Below, one piece after another: positions 28,126 through 35,174 of a stretch of 64,000 nt of DNA. Position numbers and translations under genes: made by a program. The DNA comes from Bdellovibrionales bacterium CG10_big_fil_rev_8_21_14_0_10_45_34. GTDB taxonomy: Bacteria; Bdellovibrionota; Bdellovibrionia; Bdellovibrionales; 1-14-0-10-45-34. Numbering within the stretch: the stretch's first letter is position 1; each line of letters begins with the position of its first letter. Where the stretch lies: positions 103,777 to 167,776 of the forward strand of contig PEZS01000008.1 in NCBI GenBank assembly GCA_002778785.1. Reading direction: 5' to 3'. The notes beneath the pieces are model-generated. The model was not told the DNA's origin. It saw only the letters and a program-made list of their open reading frames with translations, and did not search any database.

Positions 28126-29628
28126 CTATAACATCTTTCTGAGCTGCTCTTTAGTGAGTGGCGGATGGTACGGATTAAATTTTATTTTCTGGGGCACGAC
28201 CATTGTATCCGGTGCTTCGTGGTGCCTGCCAGGAAAGAAAACTTCAAACCCCGATTTATCTCTTAGTGCCATCACTTTTCCTAAGGCGTTTCTCGTCGTG
28301 TATTTATCAAAATAAGAGTTGAGGTCCTCGCCGAAGGCCGATGAAAGTTCCCGACGAAAAACAGCAGTGCCCACAGACTGAAAAATATATTTTTTGTAAT
28401 AATCTCCCAAAACGGATTTTAGAGATCGCCCCTTTGAATCGAACAAGCCAGCTAAAAACGAAATAAAATTTCGCCCTTCGGTATAGGACTGATACGAAGT
28501 GGTTCTAGCGTATGCTCCTCGCCTATCCAAATTTACCGGCTCCAAAATCCCCTCTTCAACAACCTCGTAATTGGCGTCTCTCCAGCTCGCTATGGCTTCA
28601 TCCATCCAACCGGCATTTCCGTCTTTCGGCATCATAGACCTTGCATGATACATATGAGAAATCTCGTGGGAAAGAGCCCAAAGTGAAGTCGCAGTAGCAC
28701 CGCAGTACTCCATTCCACCGCCACCTTCAGTCAGATAAATGAGCAGTTCCGCAAAGGGATACTCACCGTAAGCAGACTCGAGTTCGGCCATCATTTCGAG
28801 CGCATGTGAAAGTGCTTTGTCGGTCTCTCCTCCCACGGCCGCATACACCCTTACCAAGACGTCCCGACCATCAATGGAGCGATAAACTCCCATGGCTTCT
28901 TCGGGGAACGCACCCTTGGGAGCGATGTGGTAGTATATCGAACTTGACGTGAAGTAATCTGGGTAAGAAATCAAAAACTTATTAGGCGCCGCTTCCACCA
29001 AACTTCCGTTGGTGTAAATGACGTGCTCTCGCTTAAGATTTTCCAAAGAAACAAAGAATTCAATGGGATGGTGATCGTATTCAAGATTGCTCACCATGTA
29101 CTGTTCAAGAAACTGACGGTCCTCTAGGTCGCTAAAAAAGAAGGCATTGCGAACCGAAGCAGCATCTTCTCTAGCTAGATCGCTACCATGTTTATCAACG
29201 AGCTCCTCATCAAGATCAGAAAACTGGAGATTCTTAGTAGATTGCGTCTGTGCCGTTAGAGTGTGAACGCCCGGCCCCACATGCGTCGATAAATAACGAA
29301 TCCTTGTATTGGCATCTTGGGTTACACCAGCAATTGAATGGCTTAGAAATTCACTTTTTTCTCCATTAATAAAAACTCCTGAAATCCAGTTACCGCTGAA
29401 ATCAAAAACCGGGTGCCCTCCGTTTTTAACCTGAAACGAAATTGTACTGCTAACTCTAGAAGTTCGGGACTTACCATCATAAGTGATTTCATGGCGAGCA
29501 CTCAGTATATCTACAAACACCAGGTTTTTGCCCATCACCATTAAATCGGGTGGTGCATTTTCAAAATCACTCGAAGCAAAAAGACAGTTAGTAAAAACGA
29601 ATGTAAACAAAACCACGAAGCAATTCAT
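28126..29628 (-). CDS. M1-family-like zinc metallopeptidase, exported
   Basis: A 500-residue protein with an N-terminal signal peptide (MNCFVVLFTFVFTNCLFA), probably acting in the periplasm or at the surface. Residues 35-260 form the beta-rich N-domain of M1 peptidases. The exopeptidase-like motif is GGGMEY (303-308), and the zinc site is HEISH (321-325) with exactly 18 residues before the Glu of WMDE (E344), the classic gluzincin HExxH-X18-E. The usual C-terminal helical domain is short. It begins 26 nt after the DUF2063 gene and so appears to be the last gene of the MNIO operon. A role in trimming the exported modified peptides is possible but inferred from position only. Confidence 0.85.
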   Translation of the reverse strand: MNCFVVLFTFVFTNCLFASSDFENAPPDLMVMGKNLVFVDILSARHEITYDGKSRTSRVSSTISFQVKNGGHPVFDFSGNWISGVFINGEKSEFLSHSIAGVTQDANTRIRYLSTHVGPGVHTLTAQTQSTKNLQFSDLDEELVDKHGSDLAREDAASVRNAFFFSDLEDRQFLEQYMVSNLEYDHHPIEFFVSLENLKREHVIYTNGSLVEAAPNKFLISYPDYFTSSSIYYHIAPKGAFPEEAMGVYRSIDGRDVLVRVYAAVGGETDKALSHALEMMAELESAYGEYPFAELLIYLTEGGGGMEYCGATATSLWALSHEISHMYHARSMMPKDGNAGWMDEAIASWRDANYEVVEEGILEPVNLDRRGAYARTTSYQSYTEGRNFISFLAGLFDSKGRSLKSVLGDYYKKYIFQSVGTAVFRRELSSAFGEDLNSYFDKYTTRNALGKVMALRDKSGFEVFFPGRHHEAPDTMVVPQKIKFNPYHPPLTKEQLRKML

Positions 29629-29654
29629 CGTGCCCCCAAGCTATTATGCCGCCC

Positions 29655-30665
29655 CTACGGCCCTGCAATCGTAACAGCGCAAGCTCTCATCCAGCAAGGA
29701 AGTTCTTTTTTGAGTGCCGAAATTACCTCGTCTATGTAGCCCGAGTGGCAATCTGCTTTCGAACTGACGGTGTCTATCTGACTTTCTGATTCAAAAGAAT
29801 CCAGCCAGTCTTGGAGTGACTGATAGTTTTTTAGAACCTCTAGTAACTGGGCGCCACCACGAGACACTTTTAAAAAATAAGCCTGCCCCTCATAATCATA
29901 CGGGAATAGCCAAATTGGCTCATTTAAAGAAACCTCGGAAAGGCCAGCTTCAGCAAAGTGAACATTAGCAGAGGGAAAGGTAGACGAGTTCAACTTATCG
30001 GGGCCAATTGCAGGTTCTTCTGCCCTGGTTGCGTCGAGTGATACCTGCGCGACAAATGCGTCAGTTAAGAATAATTTTTTATCTGGCAAATTATTTTGAA
30101 ACGCATCAATATTTTTCGCTGACACACAAATCGCTGACTCCAGCGGCAAAGAAATAACTTGCTCTTCTGCTAGAACAAAACGCTTCATGACGCAACCTAG
30201 AGTGAGAATTCGATCTAAGGATCTCTCAATCAGAAGAATTTCTCTTTCATCCACGCTTGATCCAGACTTTTCAGTTTGCGCCCATTTCACAAAATCGTCT
30301 CTGACTCCGTCGATTCGCCATGCTCGCGATGCCTGCTGATATCCAAACTCTACTGTCAACTCTTTGAGCCTATCTTGTGAAAAAACCTTCGAGAAAACAG
30401 GAAACCGCTCAGGAAGCGTTTTCGAAAACACTCTTCGAATAGAGTTTCTGTAAACTCTTAAGCCAATGACTTCTTGTTCTGATTTCGTCATTTCTAAGAC
30501 TTTTGAGAAATCTTTACGAGCCGCTGAGTGTTTGCTGCTTCCAACACTGGCGCCTAAACCTGCAATTGAAACTGCATTTTTATCACGTAAGCAGACCTGA
30601 GACATAAACTTGCTTTGAAACTTTAAAAGGGCACTTGGTGGTTCGTTTTGATCTGTATTATTCAT
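29655..30665 (-). CDS. DUF2063-type partner of the MNIO enzyme (BufC/HvfC-like)
   Basis: A 336-residue cytoplasmic protein. The N-terminal domain follows the DUF2063 pattern: LLKFQSKFM, then GLRVYRNSIRRVFSKTLPERFPVFSKVF, FGYQQASRAWRIDGVRDDFVKWA. DUF2063 proteins are known to assist MNIO enzymes in peptide recognition or modification. The middle and C-terminal parts are more divergent, and an inserted Ser-rich stretch follows residue 31. It lies directly downstream of the MNIO gene (65 nt). The call is by pattern plus context; the similarity is moderate. Confidence 0.75.
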   Translation of the reverse strand: MNNTDQNEPPSALLKFQSKFMSQVCLRDKNAVSIAGLGASVGSSKHSAARKDFSKVLEMTKSEQEVIGLRVYRNSIRRVFSKTLPERFPVFSKVFSQDRLKELTVEFGYQQASRAWRIDGVRDDFVKWAQTEKSGSSVDEREILLIERSLDRILTLGCVMKRFVLAEEQVISLPLESAICVSAKNIDAFQNNLPDKKLFLTDAFVAQVSLDATRAEEPAIGPDKLNSSTFPSANVHFAEAGLSEVSLNEPIWLFPYDYEGQAYFLKVSRGGAQLLEVLKNYQSLQDWLDSFESESQIDTVSSKADCHSGYIDEVISALKKELPCWMRACAVTIAGP

Positions 30666-30730
30666 CTAAAATATTCATCCTCAGCCTTCTAAATGCGAGA
30701 TCTCTGACTTACTATTACATTACTTTGCAT

Positions 30731-31609
30731 CTACGGACTCCCCTCTGGCTGACTTGTGTGATTTTCATCCCTAGAAACCTTTCCCCTTAACATGCTAATT
30801 TGAGAGACAATCACATTGAGGTCAGGGAAGTCTGCGTCCCACTCCAAAATAGTAGATCTGGGGCCTACGTTTTCGGTAAACCAGTCAATAAGCTCCCAGG
30901 TTTCATTCGCCATAGGTTTTGCATGCGTGTCTAAAGCTCCCCACTCTTTCTCTTGAAAGCCTGCCGCATGTAACTGCCAAATACTGTGGCTGGGCAGTGA
31001 TCTAATCGCCGCTATGGGGTCAACATCAAAATTGATCCGCGAAACTATTAAGTTATTAATATCAAGCAATATCCCGCAACCCGTTTTCTTGCTTAACTCG
31101 GCAAGAAATTCTGCTTCGCTCATGTCAGACTCAGGCCTGATATAACTCGAAAGATTCTCAAATCCTACTGGGCGCTTTAGAAAGTTTTGAACGTAGTCTA
31201 CGCGGGAGCCTACCCACTCCAAATTTTCTTCTGTGTGAGGAAAGGGCAGTAATTCCTGGGTGTATGTTTCGCCATAACTTGTCCAACAAAGATGATCTGT
31301 AATCCACTGAGGACTGCAAAAATCTGCAAGTTCGCGGAGCCCTTGCAGGTATTCTCTATTCAGTGGATCTGTGCCTGCAATCGAAAGACTAACCCCATGT
31401 AACACCAGGGGCTTAAGTTCGCAAAGTCGCTCAATCATTTCTCTTCGGCGAGGAGCAACCGTTGCTTTACCTTCAATAACTGTTAAGTAATTTTCAGTCA
31501 GTAGTTCAAAAAAATCCAACTTCGACGGATCATCTACTATCTCGTCAAAATAAAACGGGCGGAAACCCATTCCCGCCCCTAGAAAAGGCATTTCTGGCTT
31601 AATAACCAA
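30731..31609 (-). CDS. MNIO family (DUF692) peptide-modifying iron oxygenase, BufB-like
   Basis: MNIO enzymes use a cluster of two or three irons and oxygen to modify Cys or other residues in ribosomal peptides. This 292-residue protein shows the TIM-barrel motifs LGAGMGFRPFYFDEI, FFELLTENY, LHGVSLSIAG (H71), ITDHLCWT (D105, H106), VGFENLSSYI (E151), LLDINNLIVSRIN (D183, N186), LHAAGF (H214), DTHAKP (D227, H229) and ILEWD (E256). Many relatives have HxAGH where this one has HAAGF, so one commonly seen His is Phe (residue 218). The TTG start has GGAGGG about 6 nt upstream. It is flanked by two precursor genes and the DUF2063 partner. Confidence 0.93.
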   Translation of the reverse strand: MVIKPEMPFLGAGMGFRPFYFDEIVDDPSKLDFFELLTENYLTVIEGKATVAPRRREMIERLCELKPLVLHGVSLSIAGTDPLNREYLQGLRELADFCSPQWITDHLCWTSYGETYTQELLPFPHTEENLEWVGSRVDYVQNFLKRPVGFENLSSYIRPESDMSEAEFLAELSKKTGCGILLDINNLIVSRINFDVDPIAAIRSLPSHSIWQLHAAGFQEKEWGALDTHAKPMANETWELIDWFTENVGPRSTILEWDADFPDLNVIVSQISMLRGKVSRDENHTSQPEGSP

Positions 31610-31670
31610 AAAAGTCCCTCCGTTACCAGATATCGGATATCTAATATCTCGTTTACCTAGTACCTATTGC

Positions 31671-31874
31671 TTATTCACTATCTTTGTCACCATGATCGCC
31701 GTGGTCACCATGATCGCCGTGGTCTTTATGATCGCAGTCTTCACCTTTACACTTGTGGGCTTCTTTCTTCGCTTTCTTTCCATGATTATTCGCATAGGAC
31801 ACGCTAGCCAGTGAACCGACTGTAAATCCGCCTAGCGCAAGTGTAACCAATAGAGCTTTCATCTTGTTTTCCAT
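31671..31874 (-). CDS. Putative MNIO precursor peptide 2 with CX4C and DHG repeat
   Basis: A 67-residue secreted peptide. ATG-31874 has GAGG 6 nt upstream; an in-frame GTG 12 nt earlier is less likely. Residues 1-28 form a signal peptide ending SYA. The mature part is Lys-rich, then has C42-KGED-C47, DHK and four DHG units (51-62). The signal peptide is near-identical in pattern to that of the peptide at 32019, while the tail differs. His/Asp/Cys richness suggests metal binding (inference). It lies 61 nt ahead of the MNIO gene, as BufA-type substrates do. Confidence 0.85.
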   Translation of the reverse strand: MENKMKALLVTLALGGFTVGSLASVSYANNHGKKAKKEAHKCKGEDCDHKDHGDHGDHGDHGDKDSE

Positions 31875-32018
31875 TTTATTCCTCACTTTGTTTTGGGCCG
31901 CTATTTGTAGCCTTTTTTATCTCTCCGCCGAAATGGCGCAAAATTTCTGTTATAACATTGAGCCTTTAACTTTGAACTAAACTATCCTGAAGTAGCTAGT
32001 TTTTCTCAATGTAAAAAA

Positions 32019-32222
32019 CTACTCGTGTTCACCGTCTTCGCCTCCGCAGCCTTCACTACCGCATTTCGGTTCCTTGTCAGAAGTCTTCTTCATAGTGTCT
32101 TTCTTTGAAGTCGACTGTTTATCTTCCTTTTTCTTCTCTGCCAAAGCCACTGACGATACAGATCCTGCAGTGAAACCTGCAAGCGCAGCAGTGATAATGG
32201 CTGCTTTAACTTTCGCGTCCAT
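32019..32222 (-). CDS. Putative MNIO precursor peptide 1 with CX4C (CGSEGCGG)
   Basis: A 67-residue secreted peptide, first in the MNIO operon. ATG-32222 has a very strong AGGAGGAGG. The signal peptide (KAAIITAALAGFTAGS, cleavage near VALA at 28) is followed by a Lys/Ser/Thr-rich spacer. The acidic Cys-containing tail is PKCGSEGCGGEDGEHE (C54, C59). CGSEGCGG recalls the EGKCG motifs of known MNIO substrates such as bufferins and HvfA. It has the same total length and signal-peptide pattern as the precursor at 31671, so the two are duplicates with diverged cores. Confidence 0.87.
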   Translation of the reverse strand: MDAKVKAAIITAALAGFTAGSVSSVALAEKKKEDKQSTSKKDTMKKTSDKEPKCGSEGCGGEDGEHE

Positions 32223-32226
32223 CTGA

Positions 32227-32249
32227 TTCCTCCTCCTAAACAATTTAGG
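32227..32249 (-). promoter_or_regulatory. Hairpin overlapping the precursor 1 ribosome-binding site
   Basis: On the minus strand CCTAAA and TTTAGG (32249-32235, 3-nt loop) form a 6-bp stem, and its 3' arm runs into the AGGAGGAGG ribosome-binding site (32237-32228). Folding could limit access to the site. Confidence 0.55.
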
Positions 32250-32278
32250 AAAAAAATTGGTAAAATAATTTTTACCAA
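32250..32278 (-). terminator. Attenuator-like hairpin in the MNIO operon leader
   Basis: On the minus strand TTGGTAAAA (32278-32270) pairs perfectly with TTTTACCAA (32265-32257) around a 4-nt loop, followed by seven T (32256-32250). The form is that of an intrinsic terminator, but it lies upstream of the first gene, so it may act as an attenuator. The stem is A/T-rich and therefore weaker than usual. Confidence 0.6.
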
Positions 32279-32283
32279 AGTAA

Positions 32284-32371
32284 GGAAGTGTCTTTGTTTA
32301 GACTCAGTACAATCTCTATTTAAAATCGGGTAAAACTTCCGAAGCGTAGCAGTCGAAATAAAGACACTCCC
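32284..32371 (-). repeat. Spaced inverted repeat in the MNIO operon leader
   Basis: 16-bp arms at 32284-32299 and 32356-32371 match at 14 of 16 positions (GTGTCTTT core), separated by 56 bp. They could close a large stem upstream of the attenuator-like hairpin or mark a protein-binding pair. No known riboswitch class is recognised. Confidence 0.55.
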
Positions 32372-32411
32372 TAGGACCTTTAAAATCATTCTCTTAAGTT
32401 TTTCGAAAGGG

Positions 32412-32515
32412 AAATGTTTTTTTTACACTTAGACTTTTTAGCGAGTTGAGCCATCGCCGAATGTTCTTTTACTTAAAAATTTTAACCGGCCGAGCCGTCG
32501 TGAAATGTTTTTTAC
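32412..32515. repeat. Diverged ~45-bp direct repeats upstream of the MNIO leader
   Basis: A box of the form AATGTT(T/C)TTTTAC occurs at about 32412, 32460 and 32503, spaced 47 and 44 bp. The last two are each preceded by GAGCC-R-TCG (32448 and 32492). On the minus strand the box reads GTAAAA-R-AACATT. It lies between the outer-membrane gene at 32542 and the leader. Confidence 0.5.
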
Positions 32516-32541
32516 CCGACGGTCAAAGTCTTCGGGGGGGC

Positions 32542-33696
32542 TTAAAAGTCGAGATTTAAACGAACCATATAAAAGCGGTTTTCTTTTTTCGCATCGGTCG
32601 TTCCCACTTCTTCTGCATAGGTTGATGCGTCAAGCCGAAACCACGACAACTGTGCCCCTAAACCAAAGGAAAAATAACCTTGCCCAAGTCCCACTGCCCA
32701 GCGTCCCTTCCACCAACTGAACACTTGCCAGTCTAGCTCGAAACCTGTGTGCATACCTTTTGTAAAAGTCCAGTACCTGTGCCCCATATCCCTCACGTCA
32801 AACATAAACCGAGTTTTAAAAATCCAAAGGTCCGGCAGGTCCCATTTTGTACCGACGTCAAAAACCCGGCCCAGCTTAGGAGGATTGCCTGAGGTTAGTT
32901 GGTTATAAAGCTTCATGTTTGTCGTGAAGCCGTAGTCCACCAAGTTCCTTCCAACGACGGAAAAAGTGGGGCGCGCATACTGAAGAAACGAAAAGAACCC
33001 GTCATCGGGTATATCTGGCGAGTAGGAAGAGCCTAAATCAATATCAAAAGTCATGCCCTCTCGAGCCTCCTGAGGTCTGAAGAACTCAGTATTATTGATC
33101 AGGTCAAGTGCAATAAGATCTTTACCAACGTATCCACGATAGACTGCTTTAGCTGATGCCCCGACGCTCAAGGTATCCTCTAAGAAGTTTTTCGCATACC
33201 CGTAGACTATGGTTGTATCCGAGTACGCACTCACATTTAGCTGAGGACCGCCCTGCCTATGAATACTGGTATTGACTGACAAATCTACAGGAACTATCCC
33301 AATTCCCCAGCCCGGCCGGACCCAAAACGCAGAAAGCAAAGCCGTTCTTATGCCAAAATGATTTCCGTAGTTTCTCTCTAGTAGATCATTGAGTGACTGC
33401 TCCTTATCTGTTGCAGCATTAGCGTCGGTAATTTCTTTTTGGAGAGTTAGAATATCTGGCATACCTGCGGCCTGAATACCAAAATTCAGCTGACCCTCTT
33501 TGAGTCTTGCAAGCATGGCGGGATTATAAAAAACAGCGTTATAATCATCGATATTGGAAAAAGTTCCTCCGGACGACATGGAACGCGGCGCTTGATATAG
33601 TTGGTGGATCTTAAAGTCTATTAACTCTGTATGGGCACTTTGATGACCAAGTAGTACCAAAACACTCAAGGACAACGCCAAAACTATATTCTTCAC
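32542..33696 (-). CDS. Outer-membrane protein, PorV/TraF-like family (paralogue 3)
   Basis: A 384-residue exported barrel with signal peptide MKNIVLALSLSVLVLLGHQSAHT. The motif PRSMSSGGTFSNIDDYNAVFYNPAMLARLKEG matches the two other paralogues at 23913 and 26009. The terminus (FYMVRLNLDF) ends in Phe as expected for BAM substrates. It is transcribed toward the MNIO operon on the same strand, but 320 bp and repeated elements lie between, so they are probably separate transcription units. Confidence 0.8.
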   Translation of the reverse strand: MKNIVLALSLSVLVLLGHQSAHTELIDFKIHQLYQAPRSMSSGGTFSNIDDYNAVFYNPAMLARLKEGQLNFGIQAAGMPDILTLQKEITDANAATDKEQSLNDLLERNYGNHFGIRTALLSAFWVRPGWGIGIVPVDLSVNTSIHRQGGPQLNVSAYSDTTIVYGYAKNFLEDTLSVGASAKAVYRGYVGKDLIALDLINNTEFFRPQEAREGMTFDIDLGSSYSPDIPDDGFFSFLQYARPTFSVVGRNLVDYGFTTNMKLYNQLTSGNPPKLGRVFDVGTKWDLPDLWIFKTRFMFDVRDMGHRYWTFTKGMHTGFELDWQVFSWWKGRWAVGLGQGYFSFGLGAQLSWFRLDASTYAEEVGTTDAKKENRFYMVRLNLDF

Positions 33697-33755
33697 CGCC
33701 CACTACCCCCAGCCAATGTTCAATCAAAACTACACAATTTTACAAATAACCGCCT

Positions 33756-33766
33756 GTACAGTGTAC
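33756..33766. promoter_or_regulatory. Palindrome between divergent envelope genes
   Basis: GTACAGTGTAC is a perfect 11-bp palindrome in the 106-bp region between the divergent genes at 33696 and 33803. An operator is possible; no regulator is identified. Confidence 0.3.
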
Positions 33767-33802
33767 CTAAAGTTGAACAGATAGTGATACGATTTAAGTA
33801 AC

Positions 33803-34453
33803 ATGCTTCGACTCACAACTTTGGTACCGCTTTTTTTGATTGGCACTTCTGCATTTGGCTCAGAAATACGAACGCGTGAAGCCCCGCAGGATATCGGCCC
33901 ACAAAACGAAGTTCCGGCCTTTAGTGAGGAACTCACCGACTTTTCAAACGCAAGCGATTCGTCTCTTCCGCTCGAACTAGACCTAAGCCCAAACAAAAAC
34001 CAGCCTGTTTTGGCGAAGACCCAAAAAATCGTTACGTTACCCAAAGACTTGCTCTGGTTTTCTTTCGGAATGAGCGCCGAAAGCGAAGACTCGGTTGCCG
34101 GCAATCTGTTGTTTGGACTGCTCTGGTCTAGCGAAGTCAAATCGAAAAAATCCTGGGAGTTCGGTTTGCGCGTCAACCAAAAAGCAGGTGGCTACCTGCT
34201 CGCAAACCGAAAATTTTACCTTTCTACCACGGCGACTTTAAGACCTTACTTGCGGGCCGGCCTCTCTCTTTATCTTAAGCCTGAGGATCAACTCGCTAGT
34301 GTTCTTCGTTACCAGCAGTACCACCTTATGGGAGGGGCTGGCATGGAATGGTCGTACCGGACATTCCATCTTCGAACAGACATCGAGTTGGGTTTAGCCG
34401 TCGACAAGTATTATTACGCGGGCTATTTTTCGCTCGCTGCAGACTTGCCCTGA
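33803..34453 (+). CDS. Hypothetical exported beta-barrel-like protein
   Basis: No family recognised. The 216-residue product has a clear signal peptide (MLRLTTLVPLFLIGTSAFGS), a polar linker of about 60 residues, then alternating strands with aromatic girdles (SWEFGLRVNQKAGGYLLANRKFYLS, YLRAGLSLYL, YHLMGGAGMEWSYR). Its last 31 nt overlap the 3' end of the convergent coaE gene. Confidence 0.65.
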   Translation: MLRLTTLVPLFLIGTSAFGSEIRTREAPQDIGPQNEVPAFSEELTDFSNASDSSLPLELDLSPNKNQPVLAKTQKIVTLPKDLLWFSFGMSAESEDSVAGNLLFGLLWSSEVKSKKSWEFGLRVNQKAGGYLLANRKFYLSTTATLRPYLRAGLSLYLKPEDQLASVLRYQQYHLMGGAGMEWSYRTFHLRTDIELGLAVDKYYYAGYFSLAADLP

Positions 34454-35037
34454 AGAAACTCGACGAGTTCTTCTGTTTTACCATCGAGATCTTCGAATGC
34501 CCCGGAGTTCTCGACAACATAGGTCGCTAGCTTTCTCTTTTCTTCTAGCGGCATTTGGGCGGATATCCTAGATCTGACCTCGGCTTCGCTCAGTCCCATT
34601 CGCTTTTTGAGGCGATCAATTTGCTCTTTTTCGGAGGAGACAACAACCACGGTAGCAAAAAAATCGGCCTGCAAATTGTTTTCAAAAAGCAGCGGTACGT
34701 CGTAAAAACCAAATTCCTTAGCGGAGCTGGATTCAGCAGATGCTTTTTGCTGCAAAAACTCATCGCGAACCAATGGGTGAATGATTTTTTCAACTTTTTT
34801 TCTAAGAGATGCATTCTGGAAAATCTCTTTTCCAAGCCGAATTCGGTCGAGCTTTCCTTCGGAATCAAATATTTCACTGCTCACTTCAGTTCGAAGTTGC
34901 TCTAAGGCTGTAGGGCGATTCGTCACGCTTTTTGCAATTTCATCTGCATCGAGTACCGGGTACCCTAGAGCCCTGAGCTTGCTGGCTAAGCTACTCTTGC
35001 CGGTTCCTATTCCGCCTGTGATCGCGACCCATTTCAC
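34423..35037 (-). CDS. coaE: Dephospho-CoA kinase
   Basis: Phosphorylates dephospho-CoA to CoA, the last step of CoA synthesis. The P-loop is TGGIGTGKSS at the N-terminus, followed by YPVLDADEIAKSV, HPLVRDEFLQQ, DVPLLFE and the lid RLKKRMGLSEAEVRSRISAQM. The length (204 aa) is normal. The 31-nt convergent overlap at the 3' end removes only tail codons. The phosphopantetheinyl transferase, which consumes CoA, lies just upstream on the same strand, with a heptanucleotide repeat between them. Confidence 0.95.
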   Translation of the reverse strand: MKWVAITGGIGTGKSSLASKLRALGYPVLDADEIAKSVTNRPTALEQLRTEVSSEIFDSEGKLDRIRLGKEIFQNASLRKKVEKIIHPLVRDEFLQQKASAESSSAKEFGFYDVPLLFENNLQADFFATVVVVSSEKEQIDRLKKRMGLSEAEVRSRISAQMPLEEKRKLATYVVENSGAFEDLDGKTEELVEFLQGKSAASEK

Positions 35038-35075
35038 ACTTCAATCCTCATGCCAAGCTATACTACCTATGCCTA

Positions 35076-35117
35076 TTTCTGATTTCTGATTTCTGATTTC
35101 TGATTTCTGATTTCTGA
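35076..35117. repeat. Heptanucleotide tandem repeat (TTTCTGA)6
   Basis: Six perfect copies of TTTCTGA in the 137 bp between coaE and the phosphopantetheinyl transferase gene, followed by a degenerate TTCTTATTCTTCTTATTC tract. It is a candidate slippage site; it lies outside coding sequence. Confidence 0.95.
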
Positions 35118-35174
35118 TTCTTATTCTTCTTATTCTCGTTTCAAAAATCTCGCTAATTTCCAAACCGTTTCTGG

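Noticed and set aside
31671-32222. Precursor peptides as ordinary bacteriocins
   Set aside because: They have Sec-type signal peptides and no double-glycine leader, and there is no dedicated ABC exporter or immunity gene; the MNIO context explains them better.
32090-32389. 99-codon frame starting in the MNIO leader as a leader peptide
   Set aside because: It runs out of frame through precursor 1 and has only a weak ribosome-binding site; the precursor frame has the signal peptide and AGGAGGAGG.
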